Positions 52,005 through 61,224 of a DNA stretch of 64,000 nucleotides are shown here, one piece after another. Position 1 is the first letter of the stretch. Every line of letters starts with the position of its first letter. The stretch is from DATJGR01 sp963812255 (GTDB lineage: Bacteria > Pseudomonadota > Gammaproteobacteria > Pseudomonadales > Azotimanducaceae): NCBI GenBank assembly GCA_963812255.1, contig CAWEUM010000003.1, forward strand, positions 248,001 to 312,000, in the 5' to 3' direction. The position numbers and the translations under genes were made by a program. Below the pieces are notes generated by a model. It had not been told where the DNA came from. It saw only the letters and a program-made list of their open reading frames with translations, and did no database searches.

Positions 52005-53127
52005 CGGTTGACGGTCTCGGCAGCTTCTTCTACTTCTCTTGCGCTCAACCCTTCGTGTACACCAAGGAGTAGCAAACGCTCCGACAGGTATCGAGCATCA
52101 TCGCGTGTCAATTTGTCGCTTCGAGACAGCTCCGGATGCAGTGTGTCGCCAAACGTGAATACCGGAACACCACGCCGCCGGAGGTGGATGTCCTGTTGAG
52201 ATCGATGCTCGATGAGGATTGGATACGCCCACGGACACACATCCGCGGGCAACGACGCTCGCACCTTGCGAAGCGAATCGTGCTCCTCGAGGCGAGCTGA
52301 CCAGATTTCAAAATTAGCCGCTCTCGCGGTCACAACATCAGCCAAGTTGCTGGACTCGAAAATGCACCGGGCGATCCATGGTAGTTTTGCGTCGATGTAT
52401 TCGATGTTCGCCTCGTTCGTCGCCTCCAGAGGGTTTTCACGGTTTGCAGCGCGTTTCCACGCAAGTCGCCGATCCTCCAATACGTGGAAGACGTTTTTCA
52501 ACATCCTCGAATCGGAATTTTCAATCGCTTGCTCGGCAATTTGCTTCGTCAGGACCATGCTGCGTCGGGCACCGGCCGATCTTCGCGTAGTCTTAGTGGG
52601 AAGTCATCGCGATTTATCCGGATTCCCCCATCCACGTGCATTGGTAAGAGCTTATAGAAACTGAACAGTGCGAAATCTCCGAGCTCGCCGCGGAGTCGCA
52701 GGCTAGAGCCCCGCAGGAACGAGTGCGCCCAGTCTTCTACCAGATAACAGGGCAACTGCTTCCGTTCCCGCAGAAGCGGTGAAATGTCGGCAGGAAATCC
52801 GAAATAGTGGATTACCAGAATCAGTGCGACGTCGCGATGAACCTTGCTGAAAAGATCTTCATAGTCGATAGAGAGATCGCGGCGGATACGATAGAAGATC
52901 GGCTGAAATCCAGCACGCACGACGGCTTCGACAATGGACGCGCAGTGGAAGCCAGGCATCAGGATTGACCGAGCACGCGTTCGACCGCGAACCTCAACAC
53001 AGAGCTGATACAACGCGCTGCGCGCACTGTACGCCATTTCCACTCGTGTCTGATCGAACAGCGCATGAACGCGTTTGCGACCAAACGAGCAGTCGCGAAT
53101 TCGAAGTACTGGATGCGGGCTCAACAT
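51962..53127 (-). pseudogene. DegT/DnrJ/EryC1-type aminotransferase gene in two frames
   Basis: First part 53127-52549 (192 residues) has the PLP fold: EMAYSARSALYQLC, MPGFHCASIVEAVVRAGFQPIFYRI, VIHYFGFPADISPLL, YLVEDWAHSF, and the Lys region DFALFSFYKLLPMHVDGG. Second part 52558-51962 (198 residues) has AEQAIENSDSRM and the C-terminal small-domain helices. They overlap 10 bp (ATGGTCCTGA). Together ~385 residues is the normal length for a sugar aminotransferase. A one-base frameshift near 52549-52558 is the simplest reading; a translationally coupled split enzyme is the alternative. Confidence 0.68.
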
Positions 53128-53130
53128 CCG

Positions 53131-54426
53131 CTATCGCGTCCCAGAGCGTCCAAACGCCTCGCCGCTTCCAGTCCCATCAAGAATTTGCGCCAACTTCAAA
53201 CTCATTCTCTCCCGCGAATAGTCAGCGACGACCGTCTTGCTCGGCAACTCCCCAAGAAGCGCTGGCCCATTGCTGATCCAATGAACGATGAGCCGCTCCG
53301 CCGCAACGGGATCCGTCAGGGGTGCCACTGACCTGATGCCTAGATGACGCAACAATGCCGCTGTATCACCCTCGGGATGAACCAAAGCAACGATCGGCTT
53401 GCCCGCCCTCAGATACTCGTACAGTTTCGCCGGAACGGCGGGATTCGAGGTATATCCCTGTAGCAGCAGGAGACCGTCAGCAGTCATCATCTCGGCCAAT
53501 GCCTCGGTGTATGGCAACGCGGGCAAGATAGTCACCAGATCGGAGACATCGTGTTCGATCGCCAGGTTCCGAAGCAGGTCCTGGTTCGATGGATCTCGAA
53601 GTCTCAGTTCAAAGGTGTCCTTCGATATGACGCCCTTTCGCGCGAGCACCCGCAACGCAGCGAAAACCGCCGCGGGGTCGCGGTCCGTTCCTGGATAGAT
53701 GATTCCGCTGTGAAGCAGCACACGCTTCGGAGAGCCCCGATTTATCCCCGCCAATGCTTCCGCTTTCTGAAACGTCCCCTCTTCAAACCCGTTACCAATG
53801 ACCGAGAGCCCCGGAATCCGAACATCTTGATAGCGATCGGCAACAATGGTGCGTGCGCCTTCGGTGCAGAACACGACGTGCGACGCGCTTCGGATGACCT
53901 TACGTTCCACGTTGAGACGCGCTCGCCGAAGTGCCGCGTCTTTCGGAAACCACTCACCGGTACTGCCAATCCTTTCAACCATGGGATCGCGAAAATCAGC
54001 AATCCAGGGAAGCCTCGTGATCTTGGCAACTGTAAAGGCGATCGCGTGCGCGGTCGCGATCGGATACGTTGACCAAATTGCGTCGATCGAGTGCTGCCTG
54101 ATCAGGCTCAGAGCACGTGGTACTGCAGAGAACCACCAACTCGACCACCGGTCCGGCAACGCAAGGCGAGACCAATAGCGGCCACGAATCGCGAGCTGTC
54201 GCGCAACGTCTAGCGCAAGAGACCGAGACACGATTACGTCTGATGAGATGTCGTCCAACTGATGCGAGCTCGTCCGCTCATACGCCGCCGCGTTCGCCGT
54301 TAAAACCACCGAATCCCATCCCGATTTCCGCAAGTGTGTAGAAAAACCCAATGTCCTTTGCACTCCACTACTCATCGCACATGGCGGGAAGTGATACGCG
54401 ATCAACAACACGGTGCGTCGCCTCAC
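53131..54426 (-). CDS. Family 4 glycosyltransferase
   Basis: 431 residues with GT-B fold. N-terminus LLIAYHFPPCAMSSGVQRTLGFSTHLRKSGWD is typical of GT4. The C-terminal donor domain includes PKRVLLHSGIIYPGTDRDPAAVF and VPAKLYEYLRAGKPIVALVHPEGDTAALL near 330, the usual E-x7-E-like region. It adds a sugar using a nucleotide-sugar donor. It overlaps the next gene by 4 bp. Confidence 0.88.
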   Translation of the reverse strand: MRRRTVLLIAYHFPPCAMSSGVQRTLGFSTHLRKSGWDSVVLTANAAAYERTSSHQLDDISSDVIVSRSLALDVARQLAIRGRYWSRLALPDRWSSWWFSAVPRALSLIRQHSIDAIWSTYPIATAHAIAFTVAKITRLPWIADFRDPMVERIGSTGEWFPKDAALRRARLNVERKVIRSASHVVFCTEGARTIVADRYQDVRIPGLSVIGNGFEEGTFQKAEALAGINRGSPKRVLLHSGIIYPGTDRDPAAVFAALRVLARKGVISKDTFELRLRDPSNQDLLRNLAIEHDVSDLVTILPALPYTEALAEMMTADGLLLLQGYTSNPAVPAKLYEYLRAGKPIVALVHPEGDTAALLRHLGIRSVAPLTDPVAAERLIVHWISNGPALLGELPSKTVVADYSRERMSLKLAQILDGTGSGEAFGRSGTR

Positions 54427-55553
54427 GGAACCTCGGACGCATCAACATTGGTGCCGAGCCTTTCGCGAAACGTCCATTGCGAGTTCATGAAGTAGTTGAC
54501 GAGTGTCGCCGGTACCACACCGATGAGCTGATGTATCTGCGGAGCAACGTCAGGAAAGATCGAAGAGAGAACCACAAACGTCCCGTAGCTGACGATCAAA
54601 GCGACTAGCGAAACTGCATTGAACTTCAGGCCCCGTACTCGGATACGATCTGGGTTTGAGCGCCATCGAAAAGTCCAGTAGTTGTTCAACAAGAAGTTGG
54701 AAACGATGGAGGCCTCGATCGCAATCGGGGAAGCAACATACTTATGCATGCCTGCCATCATCAAGAGCGTGAACACGCCCAAATTTATAACAACGCCACT
54801 CGCCCCAACCAAGGCAAACTTGGCAAACGTTTTGGACGCTTCAAAGCGTATCCACCATGCGTTGAGAACAAATTCTACGATGTCCTTGAGCCCGAGTTTC
54901 GAAGTTCCACGGGTTCGTTCTACGAAGTCGACCGGTATCTCAACGACGCGTGCACCCTGAGCGATGGCAGCATGAAGAAGAGCGACCTGAAACGCGTACC
55001 CTTGAACTCGCAGACCTTTTAAATCAATCCGTTTCAATATCGACGATCGAATTGCACGGAACCCGGCCGTGCAATCGCGTACGCGATAAATGCCTGCCAC
55101 ATACCTGGCAACGATGTTTCCAACCAACGAATTCGCGCGTCTCAGCCGGCCCCATTGCGGCGGAATCGTTCCACCGGGAACATATCGACTACCAATTACA
55201 AAGTCCGCACCGTATTCGAGGTTGACGACTAGTCTCGGAACATCCTCTGGCCGGTGAGAGAAATCGGCGTCCATTTCCATCACCGCGTCGGCGTGCAACA
55301 CATCCAATGCGTAACGCATTCCACGAATATAAGCAGCGCCCAGTCCGTGCTTGGTGCCAGTCAAGACATGCAGATTCGCGTGCACGCGCTGAAGCTCTTT
55401 CGCTGCCACGGCAGTACCATCGGGCGAGTTGTCATCAACTACTAGCACATGCATTTCATGCGAAATGGTCGCAAACTGCTTCATGAGCGCGCGAACCATA
55501 GGCTCGATGTTTTCACGCTCGTTGTACGTTGGAAGAACAATGACGATTATCAC
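54423..55553 (-). CDS. Polyprenyl-phosphate glycosyltransferase fused to a GtrA domain
   Basis: 376 residues. N-terminal ~240 are DPM1-like GT2: VIVLPTYNERENIEPMVRAL, VLVVDDNSPDGTAVAAK, DAVMEMDADFSHRPEDVPRLV. C-terminal ~130 form a GtrA-like four-helix membrane domain (FALVGASGVVINLGVFTLLMMAG and LLNNYWTFRW). This fusion makes polyprenyl-phosphate mannose or glucose and helps flip it. It starts the minus-strand operon upstream of the GT4 gene. Confidence 0.9.
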   Translation of the reverse strand: MIIVIVLPTYNERENIEPMVRALMKQFATISHEMHVLVVDDNSPDGTAVAAKELQRVHANLHVLTGTKHGLGAAYIRGMRYALDVLHADAVMEMDADFSHRPEDVPRLVVNLEYGADFVIGSRYVPGGTIPPQWGRLRRANSLVGNIVARYVAGIYRVRDCTAGFRAIRSSILKRIDLKGLRVQGYAFQVALLHAAIAQGARVVEIPVDFVERTRGTSKLGLKDIVEFVLNAWWIRFEASKTFAKFALVGASGVVINLGVFTLLMMAGMHKYVASPIAIEASIVSNFLLNNYWTFRWRSNPDRIRVRGLKFNAVSLVALIVSYGTFVVLSSIFPDVAPQIHQLIGVVPATLVNYFMNSQWTFRERLGTNVDASEVP

Positions 55554-55663
55554 GACGTTACTCGCCCGCGTCGCTCGAAAAGCCCTTGGTCATTCGCTCC
55601 GCCTTTGAGCACGCCTGCCTCTTCGCCCAGATCCACATCGACCGCAATTGTGAATTGTAGCGG

Positions 55664-55734
55664 AAGGGTCCGTTCCAACTTGGACGAAGATGTATTGGCT
55701 CAAGTGAGGTCGTTAGTTCGTAGCGCGGACCCTT
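55664..55734. repeat. Imperfect inverted repeat in intergenic gap
   Basis: AAGGGTCCG (55664-55672) pairs with CGGACCCTT (55726-55734), a 9-bp arm with a ~53-bp loop, flanked by a partly paired TCCAACTTGG / CCAAG. It sits in the 244-bp gap before the DPM1-GtrA gene (minus strand). It could be a promoter structure or chance; low confidence. Nothing else is seen in this gap. Confidence 0.3.
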
Positions 55735-55797
55735 TCTCCAAGCTGCACAACGTTCCAACGACGTCGGGCGCAAGCCAAATCCTTGGAACGCGAATGG

Positions 55798-56487
55798 CTA
55801 GTCGTGCCAGTATCCAAGGGCGGCAAGCTTGTCCCGCAAGCCGGGCAGCGGGTAGCCCAGTCGGTAAGCTTCTTTGGCCTGCGCAAACGACTTGGGATAG
55901 TCGCGAAGCTCTATATACAGAAGCCCCAAATGATAGTGACCCTCAGCAGATGACGGATCCATCGACAGCACGCTCTTGTAGGTCGCCACAGCCTGCTTCA
56001 AGTCACCGAGCTTCCAGCGCCAAAATGCCTCTAGCAAAAGTACATCGACATCATTCGGCGCAAACTCCAACGCTCGCGTGAAGTAGCAGAAGGTCGATGG
56101 GAACTCGAAGTGTTTGCCACCGCCGATATCGTACTGAACCAACGCTTGTAGCGCGCGTACATGATTCGGCCATCCACCCAGAGTGAACGCAAGGTCCGCC
56201 ATTACACGATGTGAGTATTCACCTGATTGGATCCGTTCAGTGGCGGGACCAGTGTGGTTCGCCCAGTTGTCCTTGATGCTCCAAGTCAGAAAAGGTGTCG
56301 AATCCCGTTTGCGGTAGTCATTCAACTTGGATGGATCCCTGTCGGAGGGCGCACAGTAGCCCTCAAGATTCACCGATGAAGCGACCGCGCTGGAGGCCCA
56401 TAGCAACACCGCAAGCGTCGCCAATGGAACAGACACACGCCTCTTCTCTTTACGGGTTCTTGCGCTAAGGCTCATCACTTCGAGCAT
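55798..56487 (-). CDS. TPR-repeat secreted protein
   Basis: 229 residues (start could be 56475, giving MSLSARTRKEKRR). A positively charged N-terminus leads to VSVPLATLAVLLWASSAVASS, a signal peptide. The C-terminal half carries two or three TPR units (FTRALEFAPNDVDVLLLEAFWRWKLGDLKQAVATYKSVL, then YHLGLLYIELRDYPKSFAQAKEAYRLG). It is probably periplasmic and helps assemble the export machinery. A common companion in XrtA loci. Confidence 0.75.
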   Translation of the reverse strand: MLEVMSLSARTRKEKRRVSVPLATLAVLLWASSAVASSVNLEGYCAPSDRDPSKLNDYRKRDSTPFLTWSIKDNWANHTGPATERIQSGEYSHRVMADLAFTLGGWPNHVRALQALVQYDIGGGKHFEFPSTFCYFTRALEFAPNDVDVLLLEAFWRWKLGDLKQAVATYKSVLSMDPSSAEGHYHLGLLYIELRDYPKSFAQAKEAYRLGYPLPGLRDKLAALGYWHD

Positions 56488-56604
56488 CGTTCGATCCGTT
56501 CAGCGCAGATCCGCCAAACACACAAAGTGAGCAGATTGTAGATTCGAATGTAGCGGTCGGCTACTGCGTATCGAGAGTTCGCCGGCGATCCAGCATCGTT
56601 GCGC

Positions 56605-57992
56605 CTAGAATGACATGGGCAACTTATAGACATAAGTTGGTTGCGTTACGTCGCGCGTGTGCATGACCACACATGCCTGCCCATTGCCCATGTCCAGAAT
56701 TGCCTGGAATCCGCTAAATGTCCCATTGAATTGCCCAGTCGTAGCGATGGAACCGCCGGCCGACGCGATCGTTCCCCAGGAGAATCCCGAACTCGCGTTC
56801 CAAGGGTCCGACGGGATCGTGAGCGTGCGTAGCGTTGTCCCGATATTGGCCCCGCCAACTACGAGTTTCCTGTTGGTCGGGGAATAGAAGGCCCCCGCTC
56901 CGGCGGTCCCGGAAACACTGCCACCGCTGGTGGATTTCTTCCGAAACGTCGAAGGTGCATCGAGGTTCCAAACGTAGATCAGATTGTCGTTGGGAGAACC
57001 AACTATCCAGCAGCGTGGTGAGGTGTTCTGCGTGACAACCGACCAAGCGCTCGAAAACGGATTGCCGCCCAGAGCGACGTTGTATCCCGTGGCACCTGGA
57101 ACAAGCGGCCCGTTCGTCGATTGATTGCCAGCGCCAACGCATGTACTGACGTTGATTCTGCGCACCCCATCCCCTACCGCGAATTCACCGGCCACCATGA
57201 TCTGGTTTGATATTGGGTCATACCCGGATGGCCCGGATTGATATCCAAAACCGCTTCCTGGCGAACCGGGCAACGTGGGCCACAATCTTCCGTGATACGT
57301 CCACAGGCCAGGATTTGAAACCCCTGCTCCGAGATTTGCCCGAGGGATCGACCAACAATCAGTTGTCCAGTTGCCAGTCGGAGTCGCGTCCGTGGCGAGC
57401 GTCCACAGTCGGTCACCTTCTGGCCCCTCTGTGGCCTGCCGATTGAACCAGCCATGCATCGTGCGAGGCGTGTTGTCGGAGTTGGCGACGTGCGGTTGGT
57501 TGTACGCGAAATCACTCGTCGAGATCTGAGCGTTAGGCGTCGGTCCCCAAATCCTTACCCACCTGGAGCCTCTGCCTTCAAACCGAGGGCATAAATCTCA
57601 TTTCCATAGTAGCCGTTATGTCCGCCTTCGCAGATTTTCAGATATTCGCCGCGGCTCTGTAGGGAGGCACCACCAGCCCAGTCATTGATGATTGCGGATT
57701 GTCCTTCGGCCCCAGGCGGCAATGGGTTAGGTGCAACATCCGCGAGTCGGGCGCCTTTCTGCCAAGAGGCTCCGCCATATGACGATCCGCCGGCAACATC
57801 CGTCCATGTCCGTTCGGCCAGCGACGCGAACCATACGGGTGCCGGTTGCTGACCCGTCGCACACGCCGTTGACACGGTTCCCTCATCATTCACTCCGAAG
57901 GCCGGCGGCGGACAAGGCATCGCTGCGCCAATTTTGGGAAGCATTGCCGCCGCAACTCCGGCGGACGCAGCAAGGAATGCTCTACGCTTCAT
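56605..57992 (-). pseudogene. Tat-exported secreted protein gene with frameshift
   Basis: First part (57992-57555, 145 residues) starts MKRRAFLAASAGVAAAMLP, a twin-Arg-like signal, then PCPPPAFGVNDEGTVSTAC. It stops at a TAA at 57555. In the next frame the sequence WVRIWGPTPNAQ continues through 57561 to 56605 (~318 residues) with Gly/Asn/Thr-rich beta segments (SGYDPISNQIMVAGEF, GAFYSPTNRKLVVGGANI), resembling a beta-propeller. A one-base change near 57559-57564 explains the break. It could be a broken gene or an assembly error. Confidence 0.68.
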
Positions 57993-58071
57993 CGACTACT
58001 CCTGAAGGGGGTTCCGCAACATTTCGGTTTTCGCGTGCAACCCTGTGTAGCCTCTAGATTGCCAATCGGAC

Positions 58072-59145
58072 TCAGACCTGCGGACACGGGATCGTCGATT
58101 TGGAAAAAATGATCTGCGCGTGCCTAACGTAGCCGCCGGCAGGCCACACGTCGCCGTTCATGTAGTTGCACAGGCAAATTGCATTCCACCCGTTGTCATA
58201 ATCAAAGGTCTCGAGATGCATCTGGCTGGTGTCCCAGATTTTCGTGTAAGCCGTTTGACCTGGCCGAGCGACCCAAACTCGAAAAATGTTGTTCGTGGAC
58301 GGGGTCACGAAGCCTTTCCAGTAGTACAAGACCGTCAACCACTCGTCCGGTTTCCATTTGAATAAAGTCCCGGAATCGGACCCGTACTGCAGCGAAGGCT
58401 CGATCTCCGGACTGCCGCTTCGATATGCCTTCCATGTCTTGTCGATTCGATTCTCCGTGACGATTTCCTGTGATGTCAGCGTCCGATAGGCATGCGAGAA
58501 GTACACCAGCTTCCCACGCCCATAGTTCCCTGTATTCGATGGATCGTACCGACTGGAAGATATCTTCGTTCTCATCTGCAGGTAGCATTCCGTTCCGTCG
58601 AAACCGCTACCCGGCCCAGGACCATAGAGTCCCCGACTACCCCACGCGTTTGTGGTGCTTCCACCGTAGTTCGCGTTCGGTGCAAATGATTCCGGGGCAA
58701 TCGAACCATTTGCGCCAGGATCGTCGAACCCCCTCCCATTTCCAGAACCTGTCAGTGGCGACAGGGGCCGCCACCAGATGCCCGGCCCCTGAGTCCCTGG
58801 AGCTGTGGTGATCTGTATGCAGGCACCTTGCGTACCCGCTATCCCGTCGCCGGTCTGACGAAAGATATTGGACGTCTGTACGCCATTGGGATCGTCTCCA
58901 ATTCCGCCGTCCCACCGAAAGTTGTTCACTTCGGCGTCGTTCCGAAAATCGTGCGTCCACACAACTCCGGGCCCGGTGGAGCGAAGCATCCAGTCCGCTT
59001 CTGCACCCATGCCACAAGGCGAATCGACGGTCTGCCCGCCCTGCAAAGTCAAACTTGATGGCGTGCACGGTTGCGACCGTAGGAGTCCAGGCATCGCAGC
59101 GCCTATCATCCCCGCGGACGCGATCAAGATTTCCCTTCTCTTCAT
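58072..59145 (-). CDS. Secreted lectin/lyase-like jelly-roll protein
   Basis: 357 residues. N-terminus MKRREILIASAGMIGAAMP is signal-like; the first mature residues have PCTPSSL and VDSPCGM, echoing the neighbouring gene product (PCPPPAF, VSTAC). The C-terminal two thirds look like a polysaccharide-lyase or LamG-type beta-sandwich: KPDEWLTVLYYWKGFVTPSTNNIFRVWVARPGQ, KIWDTSQMHLETFDYDNG, and YVRHAQIIFSKSTIP at the end. It may bind or cleave the polysaccharide outside the cell. Not active-site proven. Confidence 0.65.
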   Translation of the reverse strand: MKRREILIASAGMIGAAMPGLLRSQPCTPSSLTLQGGQTVDSPCGMGAEADWMLRSTGPGVVWTHDFRNDAEVNNFRWDGGIGDDPNGVQTSNIFRQTGDGIAGTQGACIQITTAPGTQGPGIWWRPLSPLTGSGNGRGFDDPGANGSIAPESFAPNANYGGSTTNAWGSRGLYGPGPGSGFDGTECYLQMRTKISSSRYDPSNTGNYGRGKLVYFSHAYRTLTSQEIVTENRIDKTWKAYRSGSPEIEPSLQYGSDSGTLFKWKPDEWLTVLYYWKGFVTPSTNNIFRVWVARPGQTAYTKIWDTSQMHLETFDYDNGWNAICLCNYMNGDVWPAGGYVRHAQIIFSKSTIPCPQV

Positions 59146-59317
59146 TCATTACTCCATGATCACGACGAGAGGAGCCAAGCGGCCTTCTGGCAGAATTATT
59201 CTCTTACATTCCTCACATCTCCATTGCAATCATGAAGAAGTGAGCGACGCGTCTCAGTAGAGCGCTGCCCCTGTCTTCACAGCGATGATGTGCCTCGAGA
59301 TGACTACGCCTTCACGT

Positions 59318-61042
59318 TCAACTCGCACTGAATGTGGCGTCCGGCAGCCGTTCAAGCCACTGCTCGAGCATGACTAGATCCCAGATGATGTAGCCGTAAT
59401 AGCCCGGGTGACCTTCTTGATGTTCGGCAATCAGACGGTCGATGAACTCGGGTCTGACCACACCACGCTCATTGAATCGCTTCAAGTTCTCGTAAACGAA
59501 CTCGGCCAATCGCGCATGGGTCTTGAGCCACACGCCGAACGGAAGACCAAAGCCATGCTTTTTCTTTTCGAGGATCTCGTCTGGCAAGAACCCCTTCATG
59601 GCGCGCTTGTAGAAGCTGCGTAACTCGAAGCCGTTCATCTTCATGGCAGTTGGTATGCGGAGCGACAGGTCCACCACCGCCGCATCGAGCATTGGGTAGC
59701 GGACCTCAACGCCCGCGGCGTGACACATCGTAGACACCTTGCGAAGGTCGTTGTCGGCGAGCGTGTATTTCCAATCGTAGACAAGCATTCGATCAAGTAG
59801 GTCTGGACTTTCGATCGCGGTGTACGTCTCCTCAATGGCACAAAGTGGCGCTCTCGGATCTATCATTCGCATGAAAGCATCGTCGAAGAGAAGACTCCCT
59901 CCCTCCCGGTGGACGAAGTTCCAGGTTTCAAAACGTTCCGGAAGAGTGATACTCGCCTGATCAACATAGCTGCGTAGCTTTCGCAACGGCATCACCCAAC
60001 TCTCCGGGGAAATGCCGCGCGTGAGCGCGATCGCTGTCCGCCTCAACGGCGCGGGCATCCGCTGGAACATCTCAAACAGTCGTTGGCGGGCATAACGTTC
60101 GTTGCCACCGAAAATTTCGTCGCCGCCGTCGCCCGCCAGGAGCGTTTCCATCCCGTGCTGACGAGCAAACCGCGCGCAAAAATAGGTAGGGATTGCCGAC
60201 GAATTACCAAACGGTTCGTCATAGGCGCCGGCGACAATAGGAATGGCGGCGAGTACATCCTGGGGCGTGACTACGTACTCGTGCGCTTCGCATTCGAAAT
60301 GACGGCTCGCGATTCGGGCATAGAAACGCTCATCGTAGCCCTCCTCCCCAAAGCCGATGGAAAATGTCTTAGCGCCCGGCCGCAGGGCCGCGAACATTCC
60401 ACTCACCGTCGAACTATCGAGGCCGCCACTGAGAAAAGCTCCGCTTTTTGGGTCACGCGACGCCCAATCCACGGCGTTGCGCAGCGAATCGTTCAGGTCG
60501 GACCGGAGGGATTCGAAACGCGCGTCGGTGCGCCGATTGAAGTCTGGGCGCCAATAGATGGCTTCCTCGCGACCCGCCGCGCTAAAGCTCAGTACGGACG
60601 CGGCACGCAGCTTTTGCACTCCAACGAATGCACTTGTGGGCGCCGGCACCATGTGGAAGAAGAAATAATCATACAGCGCCTGGGCGCGCAGTACGGGTCG
60701 GCCTCCCGCCCGTTCCGCAACGGCGCGCGGGGAGCTTCCGAAGGTCACGCTGTCCCCACTTTGGTGCCAGGCAAGCGTGCTGATGCCCATACGATCGATC
60801 GCGAGGTGCAGGGTTTCTGTCCGCAAGTCGACAATCGCCAACGCGAATCCGCCATCAAGCGTCGCCAGACACTGGAGACCGGATCGAAGAAAAGCTCGCG
60901 CGATCGATTCAGCGCACGCAGGGGCTCGAACGCCGTCGATCCATGACGGTTCGCCTTCGAGGATGACCTCTACGAAATTGAGTCGGACGACATCTCCAGT
61001 GCGTTCCGATAGACCGCCTCGGTTCGAGAAGGCACCAAACAT
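59318..61042 (-). CDS. Asparagine synthetase B-like amidotransferase lacking N-terminal Cys
   Basis: 574 residues from the start at 61042 (MFGAFSNRGGLSERTG); an in-frame start at 61147 gives 35 more residues but less family-like sequence. The usual MCG nucleophile is replaced by MFG, so the glutaminase half should not use Gln. The synthase half is intact: AFLSGGLDSSTVSGMF near 200, LAGDGGDEIFGGNERY near 305, VRYPMLDAAVVDLSLRIP near 460. It resembles the exosortase-A-associated amidotransferase group. It may use free ammonia or an amine. Divergent from the GT2 gene. Confidence 0.85.
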   Translation of the reverse strand: MFGAFSNRGGLSERTGDVVRLNFVEVILEGEPSWIDGVRAPACAESIARAFLRSGLQCLATLDGGFALAIVDLRTETLHLAIDRMGISTLAWHQSGDSVTFGSSPRAVAERAGGRPVLRAQALYDYFFFHMVPAPTSAFVGVQKLRAASVLSFSAAGREEAIYWRPDFNRRTDARFESLRSDLNDSLRNAVDWASRDPKSGAFLSGGLDSSTVSGMFAALRPGAKTFSIGFGEEGYDERFYARIASRHFECEAHEYVVTPQDVLAAIPIVAGAYDEPFGNSSAIPTYFCARFARQHGMETLLAGDGGDEIFGGNERYARQRLFEMFQRMPAPLRRTAIALTRGISPESWVMPLRKLRSYVDQASITLPERFETWNFVHREGGSLLFDDAFMRMIDPRAPLCAIEETYTAIESPDLLDRMLVYDWKYTLADNDLRKVSTMCHAAGVEVRYPMLDAAVVDLSLRIPTAMKMNGFELRSFYKRAMKGFLPDEILEKKKHGFGLPFGVWLKTHARLAEFVYENLKRFNERGVVRPEFIDRLIAEHQEGHPGYYGYIIWDLVMLEQWLERLPDATFSAS

Positions 61043-61171
61043 TTTGAATCTCGATATGCGCCGCGCAAGGCTACCAGAGTGCTTGCCCTCTGGATGTGAC
61101 GCAATGTGATGCCGAGATCGGCCACCACAACCCACTACATCGTTCAAACATGCGACGGCGCATACGGACGC

Positions 61172-61177
61172 TATAAT
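61172..61177 (+). promoter_or_regulatory. Candidate -10 box before GT2/ACP operon
   Basis: A consensus TATAAT lies 48 bp before ATG 61225 in the divergent gap. A TTCAAA at 61143 is the nearest -35-like element but the spacing (23 bp) is long. Prediction only. Confidence 0.35.
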
Positions 61178-61224
61178 TCTCGCCCCGACATACGGTCCGA
61201 ACCGTATTCACTGGCTTGCACACC

